From positions 1,055,115 through 1,119,114 of the forward strand of contig CACRSC010000015.1 in the NCBI GenBank assembly GCA_902651635.1: a stretch of DNA of 64,000 nt. The letters are read 5' to 3'. Shown piece by piece: positions 52,202-64,000 of the stretch (within the stretch, counting starts at the first letter, position 1; every line of letters starts with the position of its first letter). The notes beneath the pieces are model-generated. The model was given only the letters and a program-made list of their open reading frames with translations, was not told where the DNA came from and made no database searches. This DNA is from Mastigamoeba balamuthi. Lineage: Eukaryota > Evosea > Mastigamoebida > Mastigamoebidae. Made by a program: the position numbers and the translations under genes.

Positions 52202-55200
52202 ATGGTCAACGTCAAGAATCGTACGCCCCGCTGCAGTGGCGCGCCCCTCTCCTCCCTCACGCCGCGTCCCAGTCGTGGCCAGCCTCGCCGCAGCCGCGGA
52301 GCCCGCCGCGGCCATCCCGGTGCTCGAGGGGTTCTGCGCCCTGCCCGCGCACAAGCAGGCGTCGTCGGCCAAGCACGGCGCGCACTCGGCCGTCGTGGCC
52401 GCGATGCGCAGGTGCCCCTCGTCGCCGACGGTGCTGTACCTCGGGTGCACGGCGCTGGTGGGGGGCGACCCGCCGTTCCGCGCGGCCTCCATACGGCACG
52501 GCGCCGTCGAGGTATCGCCAACCCCGAATTCGGGATCCGAATCTGCAGGGGCACTGATATCTATATCTCCGTTTCGGAATCCGGAATCCCGTGCACCTGC
52601 AGGCTGCGCTCTATGCCATGCAGTCGCACCCGTCCTCGGAGAAGATCGCACAGGGAGCGTGCAGGCTCGTGTACGCGCTCAGCGCCGTGGACAGCGAGGC
52701 CGCGCACCGCGCGACCAACTGCAACGCGCTCGAGACGGTCCTGGCGGCCATGAAGGCCTTCAAGAAGTCGCACGACGTGCAGGCCGCCGCCTGCTCCGCC
52801 CTCTGGGGCATCTGCGCCTTCGAGGGCGCCCGGAAGGTCGTGGCGCTCTCGGGCGCGCTCTGGGCGACGCTCCGGGCGATGCGCGCGTTCCCCGAGAGCC
52901 AGGTCCTGCACGAGCACGCGTGCCCGGTGCTCAGCATCGTCACGCTCTTCCAGGCCCCGCGGGCGTCTCTTGTCGAGGACCGCGGCATTGAGCTCGTGCT
53001 CGGGGCGATGAGGGCCCACGCGGGGTCCGACAGGGTGCAGTCGTACGCCTGCGACGTGCTGGTGAACCTGGCGGCGGACGAGTCGGGCCGCGAGTCGGTC
53101 GCCGAGCGCGGAAGCGTCGAGGCCATCGTCGCCGCCATGCGCTCGCACAGCGGCTCCGAGCTCGTCAACAAGTCCGCCTGCGAGGCCCTCTGGAACATCT
53201 CGCTCGACGAGCACGCCCGCGCGCGCGTCGTCGCCAAGGGCGGCGTCGAGTCCGTCGTGGGGGCTCTGCGCTGCCACGCAAAGTCAGAGGCGGTGATCAC
53301 GTGCGCGTGCGGAGCGCTCTCGGTGATCGCCACAAGCAAGGACTCGCAGGCGCAGGCCGCGAGTCTCGGCGCCATCCCCGCGATCGCCGCTGCCATGGTC
53401 GCGTTCCCGGCGAGCGCGGACCTGCAGGAGCACGCGTGCAGCGCGCTCTGCTGCCTCGCGATCCCCGAGGAGAACAAGCACGCCGCGAGCGTCTGCATCA
53501 GGCCGGCCCTGGACGCGCTCACGGTGCACGGCGGACGCCCCTTGGTCGTCTCCGAGGCGTGCTGCTTGCTAAGCTGCGTCGCCGAGTTCCATGGCAACGT
53601 CCGCTCGATCCTCTGCCAGGGAGCGGTCGAGTCCATCGTCGCCGCAATGCGCGCGCACCCGCAGTGCGCGGACGTGCAGCAGCACGCGTGCTGCGCCCTG
53701 TGGAACCTGACGGGCGAGGAGGAGGGACAGCTGGCCGTTCTGCAGGCCGGCGGCATCGAGTGCATCCTCGGCGCGATGAAAGAGCACAAGATGGAGCCGC
53801 TTGTCATCGAGAACGCCGCCGGAGCGCTGTGGAACACCGCCAGCAGTGTGCTCGAGCCGACGGGAGCACCGGGCACCCCCACGCCGTGGCAGCGGGCCAC
53901 CGATCTGGGCGCAAGCGAAGTCGTGCAGGAGGTCTTCGCCAAGTACGTCGAGACCTCGTCAACCGCGCGCCACCTGAAGCACTGCCTCGAGTGCCTGCAG
54001 CGCCAGAGCTCTCCCGGAGCGCCCCCCAAGCTCTGCACTGCGTCCGGCCTGGTGCTGTGCTCGAACGATTGCAGCTCGGCGACGGACAGCTATTGCTGCG
54101 TTTGCTCTGTGGCACAGAGGGGCGCCAGATGCCTGTCGTGCGGCGGACCAGACGGGCTCAAAGAGTACTGTGCGGCGTGCATAGAGCGATGCCACGCGGG
54201 GCACACTCTCGCGCGCGTGTACTTCCGCCCGTTCGTCTGCGGGTGCGCGCGGTCGAGTACGTGCGCCGCTGCTCCCGAGGCAAAGAAGAGACCGCTGGCG
54301 GATACCCCGCCCGCCGTTGCGCAGCACGCAGAGCTGCCGTCGCCGCCGAAGCGCCAGCGCACCAGCGTCTCGATGTCCACGGTCCTGGCGGAACTGCAGC
54401 AGTGCGCCACCGACGTGGAGGTCGCGAAAGTTCTGTCCAAGATCGTCGGGATGGGGGTCGCTGACAAGCTGGTCGAGTGCGATGCCATAAAGGCGGTGGT
54501 GCAGAAGATGGCGCAGTACCCGCTGAGCACGCCGGTGCAGAGCCAGGGCACGCTGATCCTCTGCAACACGCTGCTCTGGCGCAAGGACCTGAGCACAGTC
54601 ATCTCCTCGTCCGGGGCCATCGGCGCGATCGTCTCGGCGATGCGGAACCACGTCTCGAACGGCATCCAGACCAACGGCGTCACCGCGCTCAGCATCCTCT
54701 GCAAGAGCCCCGAGTGCTTACCGCTGATCCAGAAGGCTAGGGGGGCGGAGGTCATCCTAAAGGCCATGGAGACAATCAAATCGTCCCTGCTGCACGAGTA
54801 CGCGCTCGAGGCGCTCAGCGTGCTCGGGGGCACGCGAGAGGTCGCGGCAGAGATCGTCGGATGCGGCGGCGTCGCCACGATCGTGTCGTCCCTCGAGCTG
54901 TTCCCCAAGTCTGCCACAGTACAGAACCGAGGGCTGCTGTCCATCGTGAGGGTCTCGACCAGTGTCCCCGAAGGCGCGGCGGTCGCGGTCAGCGACGGCG
55001 CCGTGCGCGCAGCCGTAATGACGCTCGCGGCCCACAGGTCGAACCCGACGCTGACTCACTCGGCGATCCTCGCGCTGGTGGGGATGTGCACGTCCGATGG
55101 CATCCGCGCTCTGGTTGCCTACGACGGCCTGGGCCCTCTGGTATCGGCGATGCGTGCGGTGCCCCAGACCCTGCAGGTGCAGCAGTGGGCGACGTCGCTG

Positions 55201-56169
55201 CTGCGCCTTGTGTCTACGCACCTGGATCTGCAGGAGCCGCTGCTCAAGTCGGGAGCCGTGCCCGCGGTGACCGAGGCGATGGTCAACCACCCCACGGACT
55301 CGTCAGTGCTGGAGAACTCGAGCAACATGCTGTGGGTGCTCTCGTCGAGTCTGCGCTCCATGGGCGTGCAGATGCCCGAGTCAGTGGCCGTCGTGCGCCA
55401 GAGGCTCAGCGAGCAGGCGCCCGGGTCGCGGACGCACTCATTCCTGTCGAGCTGCCTCGCGACGCTGCAGAGGCGCGAGGACAGAGCCGTTGTTGCGATG
55501 CGCCAGAGCGGATCGTGCACGTCGCTGGCGTCGCCGCGGTGCTCCGCCACCTGTGCGGCAGCACGCGGCTCGTTCTGCTTCAGGTGCAGCCGAGTTCAGA
55601 CGTTCTCGAGGTGCGTCGACTGCGACGGCGTGGCTGGCGCGCGGCTCTACTGCACCGTCTGCATCGAGCGCTGCCACGCGGGCCACAACATCGGCGAGAC
55701 GTTCTTCTGCCCAGCGGTCTGCTCCTGCCCTTCGCGGTCCTGCGGCTGCCTGTGCACCCCGGCCTCCTCGCAGGCGCCAGCGGGCGCAGCGAGCGAGACC
55801 GGAGACGAGGCCCCGGCGAGGCCCACAACGGCCGAGCCCAAGCGGGACGTTGCCAGCAGCAATGCCCCCGACGGCGGCGACAAAGGCTCGCGTGGCTGTT
55901 CGGCGGCCGCCACAGCCAGCCAGCCCGGGAGCGCCGGGCAGCCGCAGGCGGCGGACGACTGCGCGGTGCTCAGGGGGGCGCTGGAGAGGGCGCAGAGGGA
56001 GTGCGAGGAGCTCAGGCGGTGCAAGGAGGCGCTGTCGCAGAGGGTGGGGGCGCTGGAGACGGACGCGGGGTCGCTGCGATCGCGGGTCGCAGAGCTCGAG
56101 GAGGAGAACAAGCGCCTGAAGAGCGACTACGACGAGGTGCTCCTGATGGTCTATTCGCAGCAGAAGTAA
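52202..56169 (+). CDS. Armadillo-repeat protein with two UBR-box-like zinc modules
   Basis: The ATG at 52202 (MVNVKN) joins through a 52-nt intron (52221-52272) to VASLAAAAEPAAAI; a second intron ends at 52605. About 450 residues of ARM repeats follow (for example VEAIVAAMRSHSGSELVNKS then ACEALWNIS). A cysteine-rich module then reads CVCSVAQRGARCLSCG, CAACIERCHAGHTLARVYFR and FVCGC, the spacing of a UBR box. A second ARM array follows, then a second such module (CTVCIERCHAGHNIGETFFC), and a C-terminal coiled coil (RVAELEEENKRLKSDYDEVL). UBR boxes bind N-terminal degrons or other partners. The tandem ARM-UBR layout suggests internal duplication. No ubiquitin-ligase domain is visible. Confidence 0.82.
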
Positions 56170-56893
56170 GGGCTCTTCCGCCCACTGCGCGGGCTCGGTG
56201 TTGTTTCTACTATCGTGACGTCTTTCCGTGTTACCAAAACAACGCGCCTCTTTTAGATGACGCAAGAAGGGATTGAGGGTCCCGGCAGCGCTTCTTGTTC
56301 GGGCAATACCGCCTACAGATTGCGCAGAATATTAACTATTGCCCAAAACTGCTCACGACACGCAGAGACGTCATCGTGGTGTGTTTTCCGTATGGACTAA
56401 AAGGGACACTATTTCACGGCACATAATGTGGTGTGGGCATTCTATTGAGGGTTCTGGCACGCTCTCGGTGGCCCTCCTCGCCCCATCGTGGAGCGCGGGG
56501 TGGCCGTGTCGCAGCTGCCGGCGCCGGGACCGCCTGAGTGCCTCGTTTGCTGCAGGACTTCTGGATCCCTGTTAGAAATCGGTCCAGAAAAGGAGATAAC
56601 ACAGGACGCTGCCATTCCAGGAGCCTCTCAGCCCTCGAGTGGGCGCCCGAGCCTCGGGCAGTCCCGGGGCCGCCCTGTGGCCGGTGGGACTCCGCTGGCC
56701 TCTCGGTGGGAGCTGTACCGAGATATTTCCCAGCGCACAGAAAAATCCCAGTTTGAGAGATTCCGACAGAGACCCAACCGAGCGAGCGGCACAAGACACC
56801 ACTGAGGGCCGCCGGCGAACCCACAGTACACCACACACCACCACGCCCGGTCTTCCTGCGGTGGGCGCAACGCATCTCCCGCCCTCCGCCGCG
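56170..56893. other. Intergenic region
   Basis: No gene is seen. GAGATATTTCCC near 56722 is the AAATATC word in reverse, 170 bases before the next start. Confidence 0.5.
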
Positions 56894-59744
56894 ATGTCGC
56901 TACCCGCGCCAGCGGCTCCCACCACCCTCGCGCCGCCAGCGCCCACGTCGCCCGCGCCCGACGTGCCCGACGCCCCGCCGCCGCCCCCGCTGCCGCCGCC
57001 GTTTCTGCGGGCGCTTCCGACGTCCCCGCGCCGGATCTCGTCGCAGGGCAGGGTCAAGCCGCCACCGCCGCGCCACAGGCCGCGGCCGTCTGACGTGTCG
57101 TCGTCGCTTCCGGGCCTCGTGGGTTCGAATTGGGCGGCCTCGCCGCCGCCCGCTGAGCGGGCGTTCGGAATCGGCGCCGAAATCGACGCCCCCGACGCGT
57201 TCGCCGCGCCTCCGCTGCTTCCCAGCGTGCCCGCGCCGCCGCTGCCGTCGTCGCCGGCGCCGGCGCCGCCTGTGGGGCCGCCGGAGCCGGCGGAGGAGGC
57301 CGAGGGGGAGGAGGAGGCGGGGAAGCAGGCGAGGATGCGGGCCAAGGCGGTGGGGGAGCTGGTGGACACGGAGCAGCGGTACGTGGAGGACCTGGGGACG
57401 CTGCTGGCGTGCTACGTGACGCCGCTGCGGGACAGCGCGCGGTTCCCGCAGTTTGACCGCAAGGACATACAGATCGTGTTCAGCACGGTGGAGCTCATAC
57501 ACGAGGGCAACGCGCGGATGCTCGCGGACCTCCGCGAGGCCCTCAGGGCGGCGCCCGACACGGCCGTCGGCGACACGTTCCTCAAGCTCGAGGACAACCT
57601 GCAGTTCTACAGCGTGTTCTGCAACCACCAGGAGGAGGCGCGGGCCTCCATGGAGCACATCCTCAGCTCCTCATCCTCCACCAGAGAGTACCTCGACGTG
57701 CGCCCCTCTCTTCTCTCTCTCTCTGGTCTCTTGTCTCTTCTCTCCTCTCTCTCCTTCCTCTCGCTCTCGCTCTCCTGCTCGCGTCGGTTCCCTTTCGGCC
57801 TCGTCTGCCTTGTCGGCAGCCTCTGTCGGGGTTCTTCGGTCTGTACCTCTGCCTGCCTGCTTCCTCTCTGCGCCTTCCCCTCTGGCTGTCTTCTGTCTCG
57901 TCTGGGTCTCCTGTGCCTCGCCTCCCTGCCAGCCCTAACAGGTCACGAGCGCAGAAGATCAGGGACCAGACCAAGGGGCTGGGGCTGCTGGACTACTACG
58001 TGAAGCCATTCCAGAGGCTGCTCAAGTACCCGCTCCTGCTCAACGAGATCATCAAGGCATCCCACCTCTCACTCACACCCTCTCTCAGTCTCTCCCCCCT
58101 GCCTCCCGTCATCGCAGCTGACGCTCGTCTCCGCACAGCACACGCCGAGGTCGCACCCGGACTTCGACAACCTGGCGCGGGCTCACCAGTCGCTGCAGCG
58201 CGTGGTGGACAAGATCAACCTCGCCAAGGCGCACGCGGAGAACATGCGCCGGATGGTCGCCGTGTGCGCGAGCGTCTCGGGGCTCAAGGAGTTCGCCGAC
58301 CCCAAGCGCCGCTTCCTGCGCGAGGGCAGCGTCGTCAAGGTCTCGGACAGCAACACCTCCAAGCGGCACCTCTTCCTCTTCAACGACTTTGTCCTCATCT
58401 GCAAAGTAGCGTCCTCCCCAACCCTCTGTCCTCTGTCTACTGCCCACTGCCCACAGTGCACAGTCCTCTGCTTTCTGTTCTCTGTCCTCTTCCCTCTGCC
58501 ATCCGCTCGCTCGCTCGCATCGGTTCTGTGCGCTCCACTCACGTGCTGGGACGGCAACAGCCGCAGTCTGCGTCGAGCAAGTACACGCTCAAGTACTCGC
58601 TGCCGCTGCTGCAGACGGACGTGGCGAGCCTGACGGGGCACGAGGACCTGCTGGACGGCGTGGAGGAGAGCACCGCGAGGAAGATCCGCATCCCGTGCGC
58701 CTTTGTGCTGCACGCGACCAACGTGCACAAGCACTGGATCTTCACCACCAAGGCCGAGGACGAGTGCACGTCGTGGGTCAAGGGCATCCAGGCGCAGGTG
58801 CAGCTGATGCTCACGTTCGTGCGCAAGCCCGCCGAGGAGAGCGCCGACTCGCCCGCGCAGGCCACGGGGGTCATCAGAGTGTACTCCAAGGTCGACAGCT
58901 ACAAGACGTTCGACATCGCCAGGAAGATGTCGGCCCGCGAGTTTATCGAGCGCTACGCCAGCAAGATCGTCAAGAACCCGCCCGTCGAGGTGCCCAAGGA
59001 GGACATCAAGCTCGTCCTCTTCGTCAACGGCAACGGTGCGCTGTCCCCCGCTCCCTGCGGGCGTCTCTCTCTCACGCGGCTTGGCTGGGGGGCGCAGAGA
59101 GGGAACTGGACGACAAGGAGATCCCGCTGGACATACAGACGAACCTCATGTCGACGGGCGTGCAGTTCGGCACGCCGGAGACGCACTTCCGGATCAGCAA
59201 CGGGACGTACCAGAGCGTGTGGAGCACGCGAGTCAACGCGTCCAAGCAGCACAAGCAGCAGCGCCTGCTCGTCGGGGGCAACAAGTCCCCCGAGGTCTCG
59301 GGCGACGAGAGCTCCTCCGCCGCGAGCCCCCCGCCCTCCCCGCAGGCCTCGACGCGCTCGCCGCCGATCGGGCGGGTCGGCTCGGCGTCGTCGTCGCCCG
59401 GCGGGCAGCGCGACGCCGCGATGGTCGGCACGTCGCCGCTTGGCGTTCTGCCTTCTGGCGGGATGGCCGACTCGCCGCGGAGGTGGGTAGCCGGCGACTG
59501 GAGGGCTTCGCGAAGGCGCCCGGGTAGCGAGATGATGCGCCAACCGATGGACGCCCTCGGGTCGGCGCCGGACTCTCCCCTGATGACGCGCACAAAGGCG
59601 GCCATGGCGGCGTCGGCGCTGGGCCACGAGGTCGAGTGCATCCCGGACCCCCCGGACACGCCCGCCCCCTGCGAGCCGCCGCAGGGCCCCGAGGACTCCG
59701 CGACCGAGCAAACCGCCGCCGCCTCCAGCGACGACCCGCTATGA
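56894..59744 (+). CDS. RhoGEF: DH, PH and Ras-association domains
   Basis: This is a guanine nucleotide exchange factor for Rho-family GTPases. A proline-rich N-terminus (MSLPAPAAPTTLAPPAPTSP) of about 130 residues leads into the DH domain: AVGELVDTEQRYVEDLGTLL, then GLLDYYVKPFQRLLKYPLLL. A PH domain follows (REGSVVKVSDSNTSKRHLFL, then HWIFTTKAEDECTSWVKGIQ), then an RA/ubiquitin-like domain (VIRVYSKVDSYKTFDIARKM). The tail is Ser/Pro-rich and disordered. Introns interrupt at about 57700-57940 (a long CT-rich one), 58056-58137, 58408-58558 and 59036-59098. The RA domain suggests that Ras-type input controls Rho activation and actin dynamics. Confidence 0.88.
57701..57945 (+). repeat. CT-rich low-complexity intron
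   Basis: Long runs of CTCTCT and related pyrimidine words fill this intron of the RhoGEF gene, about four times the usual intron length here. Confidence 0.7.
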
Positions 59745-59889
59745 CTATAACAATCGCTAGAGTGCAAGAAAGCACAGCAGTACTCAACAAATTTCAATTG
59801 AATCTTTTTTCTTTTTCCCACGTAAATATTGGCTGAGCGATTTTTTTCTGTGTAAGACTTGATTGAAAGCTGCTCCGCGGAAAAGGGGA

Positions 59890-61454
59890 ATGGCGGAGTG
59901 CATACACGTGGTGGCGCGGTTTAGGCCGACCAACCAGCGCGAGAAGGCGGAGACGGCGGCGAAGGCCGGCAGCTACGGGCCCGTGTTCCTGGACGACAGG
60001 AGCGTCGAGGTGAGCTGGTGGCCCCCTGTGCCTATTTATGGAGCTCGCCAGGTCCGCGGTGACTTTTACTGAACGCGGGGCCGTCCCCAGCTTGTGCACG
60101 AGCAGGGCAAGAACAAGTTCGCGTTCGACAGGGTCTACAAGATGGACACTACGCAGCAGGACTTCTACGCGGGCGTGGCGCTCCCTACCGTTCAGGATAT
60201 CCTCGCGGGCTTCAATGGAACCATCCTGGGTAGGCCTCTCGCACTGCGCCGTCCAACTTACGGCACCCCCTGCGCAGCATATGGGCAGACTGGCGCAGGG
60301 AAGTCGTTCTCCATGATGGGGCAGGAGGGGTCGCTGCTCGGCGACTCGCGTGGAGTAATTCCGCGGGTGGCACAGGACCTGTTCTCGGGCATGCGAGCAC
60401 TGAAGGCCCAGGAAGGGACAACGCTGATGGAGTTCAACGTGTGCTGCAGCTACATGGACATCTATCTCGAGCGCGTTACAGACCTCTTCCAGCCAGAGTC
60501 CAAGAACCTCGAGGTCCACGACGCTCCCGAGGTTGGCGTGTGGGTGGAGGGGCTGAGCGAGCGTGCAGTTAGCAGCGAGCAGGCCGTGCTGGATGCCATC
60601 GAGATGGGCAGCAAGAACAGGGTGGTGGCTTTCACCCAGATGAACGCCGTCAGCTCGCGCTCCCACGCGATCTTCGTAATCCGGGTCGAGCAGAAGCATA
60701 GCGATGGTTCCATCAAGCAGGGCAGGCTCTTCCTGGTGGACCTCGCAGGCTCAGAGAAGGTCGGCAAGACAGGCGCAGCAGGACAGCGCCTCGAGGAGGC
60801 CAAGGTGATCAACAAGTCGCTGAGTGCTCTGGGCAATTGCATAAACGCTCTGAGCAAGGGCGCGGGCCACGTTCCCTACAGAGACTCGAGGCTCACACAC
60901 ATTTTGAAGGAGTCCCTGGGAGGCAACACCAAGACGACATTGATCCTGGCCTGCTCTCCAAGCTCGTTCAACATCACCGAGACGCTGAGCACTCTCAGGT
61001 GGGCCCCCCCATCCTCCATCCCACTGATCTGCACACAAGGTTTGGAGAGAGAGCCAAGCTCGTGAAGAACAAGCCCACAGTCAACAAGGTGCTCAGCGCA
61101 GAGCAGCTGCAGAGGGAGGTGGACAGGCTGCTCAGAGAGCTCGCCGACCTGCGCGAGTACACCCGCAAGCTTGAGGGGCAGCACCCCGGCACCATTGAAG
61201 TGGGCATCCAGGCGCCCCAGACCAACGCTCCAGCACAGTCGGAGGTCCAGCCCACGGCCGCGACGTCGAGGCAGGTGTCCCGAATCTCAATTGAATCCGA
61301 GATGCAGCCCGCATCCGAGAGGGACAAGACCTCGCGCTTCTCGAACGAGGCCAAGGCGCTGCTGGCCGGCGCGCTGTGCCCCTTCACGCTGGGCATCTCG
61401 CTGCTCGTCTACTGGCGGCTCGTCCACAAGAAGAACACAGTAACAAAGTTCTGA
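59890..61454 (+). CDS. Kinesin-1-like motor with C-terminal membrane anchor
   Basis: The ATG at 59890 (MAECIHVVARFRPTNQREKA) begins the motor directly. YGQTGAGKSFSMMGQ is the P-loop, NAVSSRSHAIF switch I and LFLVDLAGSEKVGKTG switch II. The neck region FGERAKLVKNKPTVNKVLSA is typical of kinesin-1. About 60 residues of coiled coil follow, then a linker. The end is hydrophobic (ALLAGALCPFTLGISLLVYW) with a short basic tail (RLVHKKNTVTKF), a tail-anchor layout. The whole protein is only about 460 residues, against about 900 for conventional kinesin heavy chains. It may carry membranes directly without light chains. Introns lie at 60010-60091, 60230-60279 and near 61000-61038. Confidence 0.88.
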
Positions 61455-61602
61455 CACAGTAGGGGGCCGCGGCCATCGAGACGAGAGACTCGGGGGTCTC
61501 GGGTGTGTCCAATTGCGTGGCAGTGGAGCCTCGCCCGTGGCGGCGGACGGGTGTGTGCGTGCGTAGCTGGTGGCTGGCGCCCTCTCCCCCCGTCCCCAAA
61601 GT
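61455..61602. other. Short region between convergent genes
   Basis: 148 bases between the stops of the kinesin and SRP54 genes. Nothing is visible. Confidence 0.5.
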
Positions 61603-63490
<1,888 letters not shown>

Positions 63491-63726
63491 GATCGCGAGG
63501 ACTCCGCGCGCCGCAGGGGGCCAAGGCCTTTTTTCACTTCTCAGAAGATATCAAGGTCGCTGGTGGTGACGGAAATATCTTCTCTTTGACCTGCCCACGT
63601 GTCGACTGGTACCCGGTTTTGGAACGAAGCGGAATTCTGCTCTGGTCCCGCACAGGCCCCCCGAGGTCATACGAACTGGCCTGTGTATTTCTATTGTGCT
63701 CCCGGGGGGGGAGTGGCAGGCGCTGC
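63491..63726. promoter_or_regulatory. SRP54 upstream region
   Basis: It contains GATATC 56 nt and GATATTT (coding strand) about 83 nt before the SRP54 start, related to the AAATATC word seen upstream of other genes. The rest is unremarkable. Confidence 0.35.
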
Positions 63727-63918
63727 TTAGTATCTCAGGGTCTTGGCCCGCTCGTGGGTGGCCGCGCGGAGGAAGCGCGAGACAGCGCCGCAGGCCGCGC
63801 GGCAGATCACCGTCGCCCTCGCCAGCTCTGCGTCTGCGAACAGCCCGCGCGCGCAGCACACCACCATGCCGCCCGCGCCCTCCGCCTCGAACCCCATTGT
63901 GATCACCGCCTTGGCCTC
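63727..63918 (-). CDS. 3' terminal exon of an unidentified gene (cut by right edge)
   Basis: After an acceptor AG at 63919-63920 the minus strand opens in phase as EAKAVITMGFEAEGAGGMVV, continues through CCARGLFADAELARATVICR and ends THERAKTLRY before the stop at 63727. GC-rich coding composition and a clean splice site support it. The rest lies beyond the window, and 64 codons are too few to name a family. Confidence 0.5.
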   Translation of the reverse strand, partial: EAKAVITMGFEAEGAGGMVVCCARGLFADAELARATVICRAACGAVSRFLRAATHERAKTLRY

Positions 63919-64000
63919 CTGCGATCCGGGACCCAGTCAGCCAGTGCTCGAAAGAGGGAGGCAATTCAATTGATTTGGCGGCGGGGGGAAATTAATGAAA

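Overview
The window is GC-rich eukaryotic nuclear DNA from a protist. Protein-coding genes carry many short GT-AG introns, mostly 45-80 nt, and gene spacing is tight. There are secreted and GPI-anchored proteins, a nucleoporin, a kinesin, SRP54 and a RhoGEF. I cannot name the species. A free-living amoeba-like organism (Amoebozoa) fits the membrane-anchored papain protease, the DH-PH-RA exchange factor and a protein with a paxillin-type LD motif, but this is only an inclination.

Layout. 1-8.3 kb: two tandem paralogues of an unknown secreted protein, a RING-H2 ligase and an unrecognised gene. 8.3-14.7 kb: an AT-richer, CpG-poor island of decayed DNA transposons (a piggyBac-like fragment) and clusters of a short CTAC/GTAG motif. 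14.7-16.7 kb: a MAPK-like kinase gene that lacks its catalytic residues, then a perfect 27-bp hairpin. 16.7-24.1 kb: a virus-like fossil with iteron-like palindromic repeats, a SET-domain protein, a small coiled-coil protein, an HNH-like protein and an archaeo-eukaryotic primase joined to a UL9-type helicase. 24.1-26.3 kb: a whole P-loop NTPase gene and an inverted, shortened copy of part of it. 26.3-30.4 kb: more decayed repeats, a second copy of 86 bp of the kinase gene, a 589-bp run of N and a Helitron Rep fragment.

30.5-63.5 kb is ordinary gene-dense sequence: a PX/F-box/pseudo-Rho/VPS9 protein (5' end missing), an RA-like/CH/proline-rich/LD-motif protein, a GPI-anchored surface protein, a membrane-anchored papain-family protease, Nup107, three tandem secreted esterases, a divergent pair (a DUF2431-type methyltransferase and an ARM/UBR-box protein), a RhoGEF, a tail-anchored kinesin-1-like motor and SRP54. 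The last bases hold the 3' exon of one more gene.

Two themes run across the window. Housekeeping-type genes repeatedly carry AAATATC on the coding strand 19-45 nt before the ATG, a candidate core promoter element that the esterases lack. The accessory islands look CpG-decayed, and the one host fragment present in both contexts differs only by C-to-T and G-to-A transitions, which points to cytosine methylation or a similar silencing process acting on repeats. Positions of introns were inferred by eye from frame and GT/AG sites.
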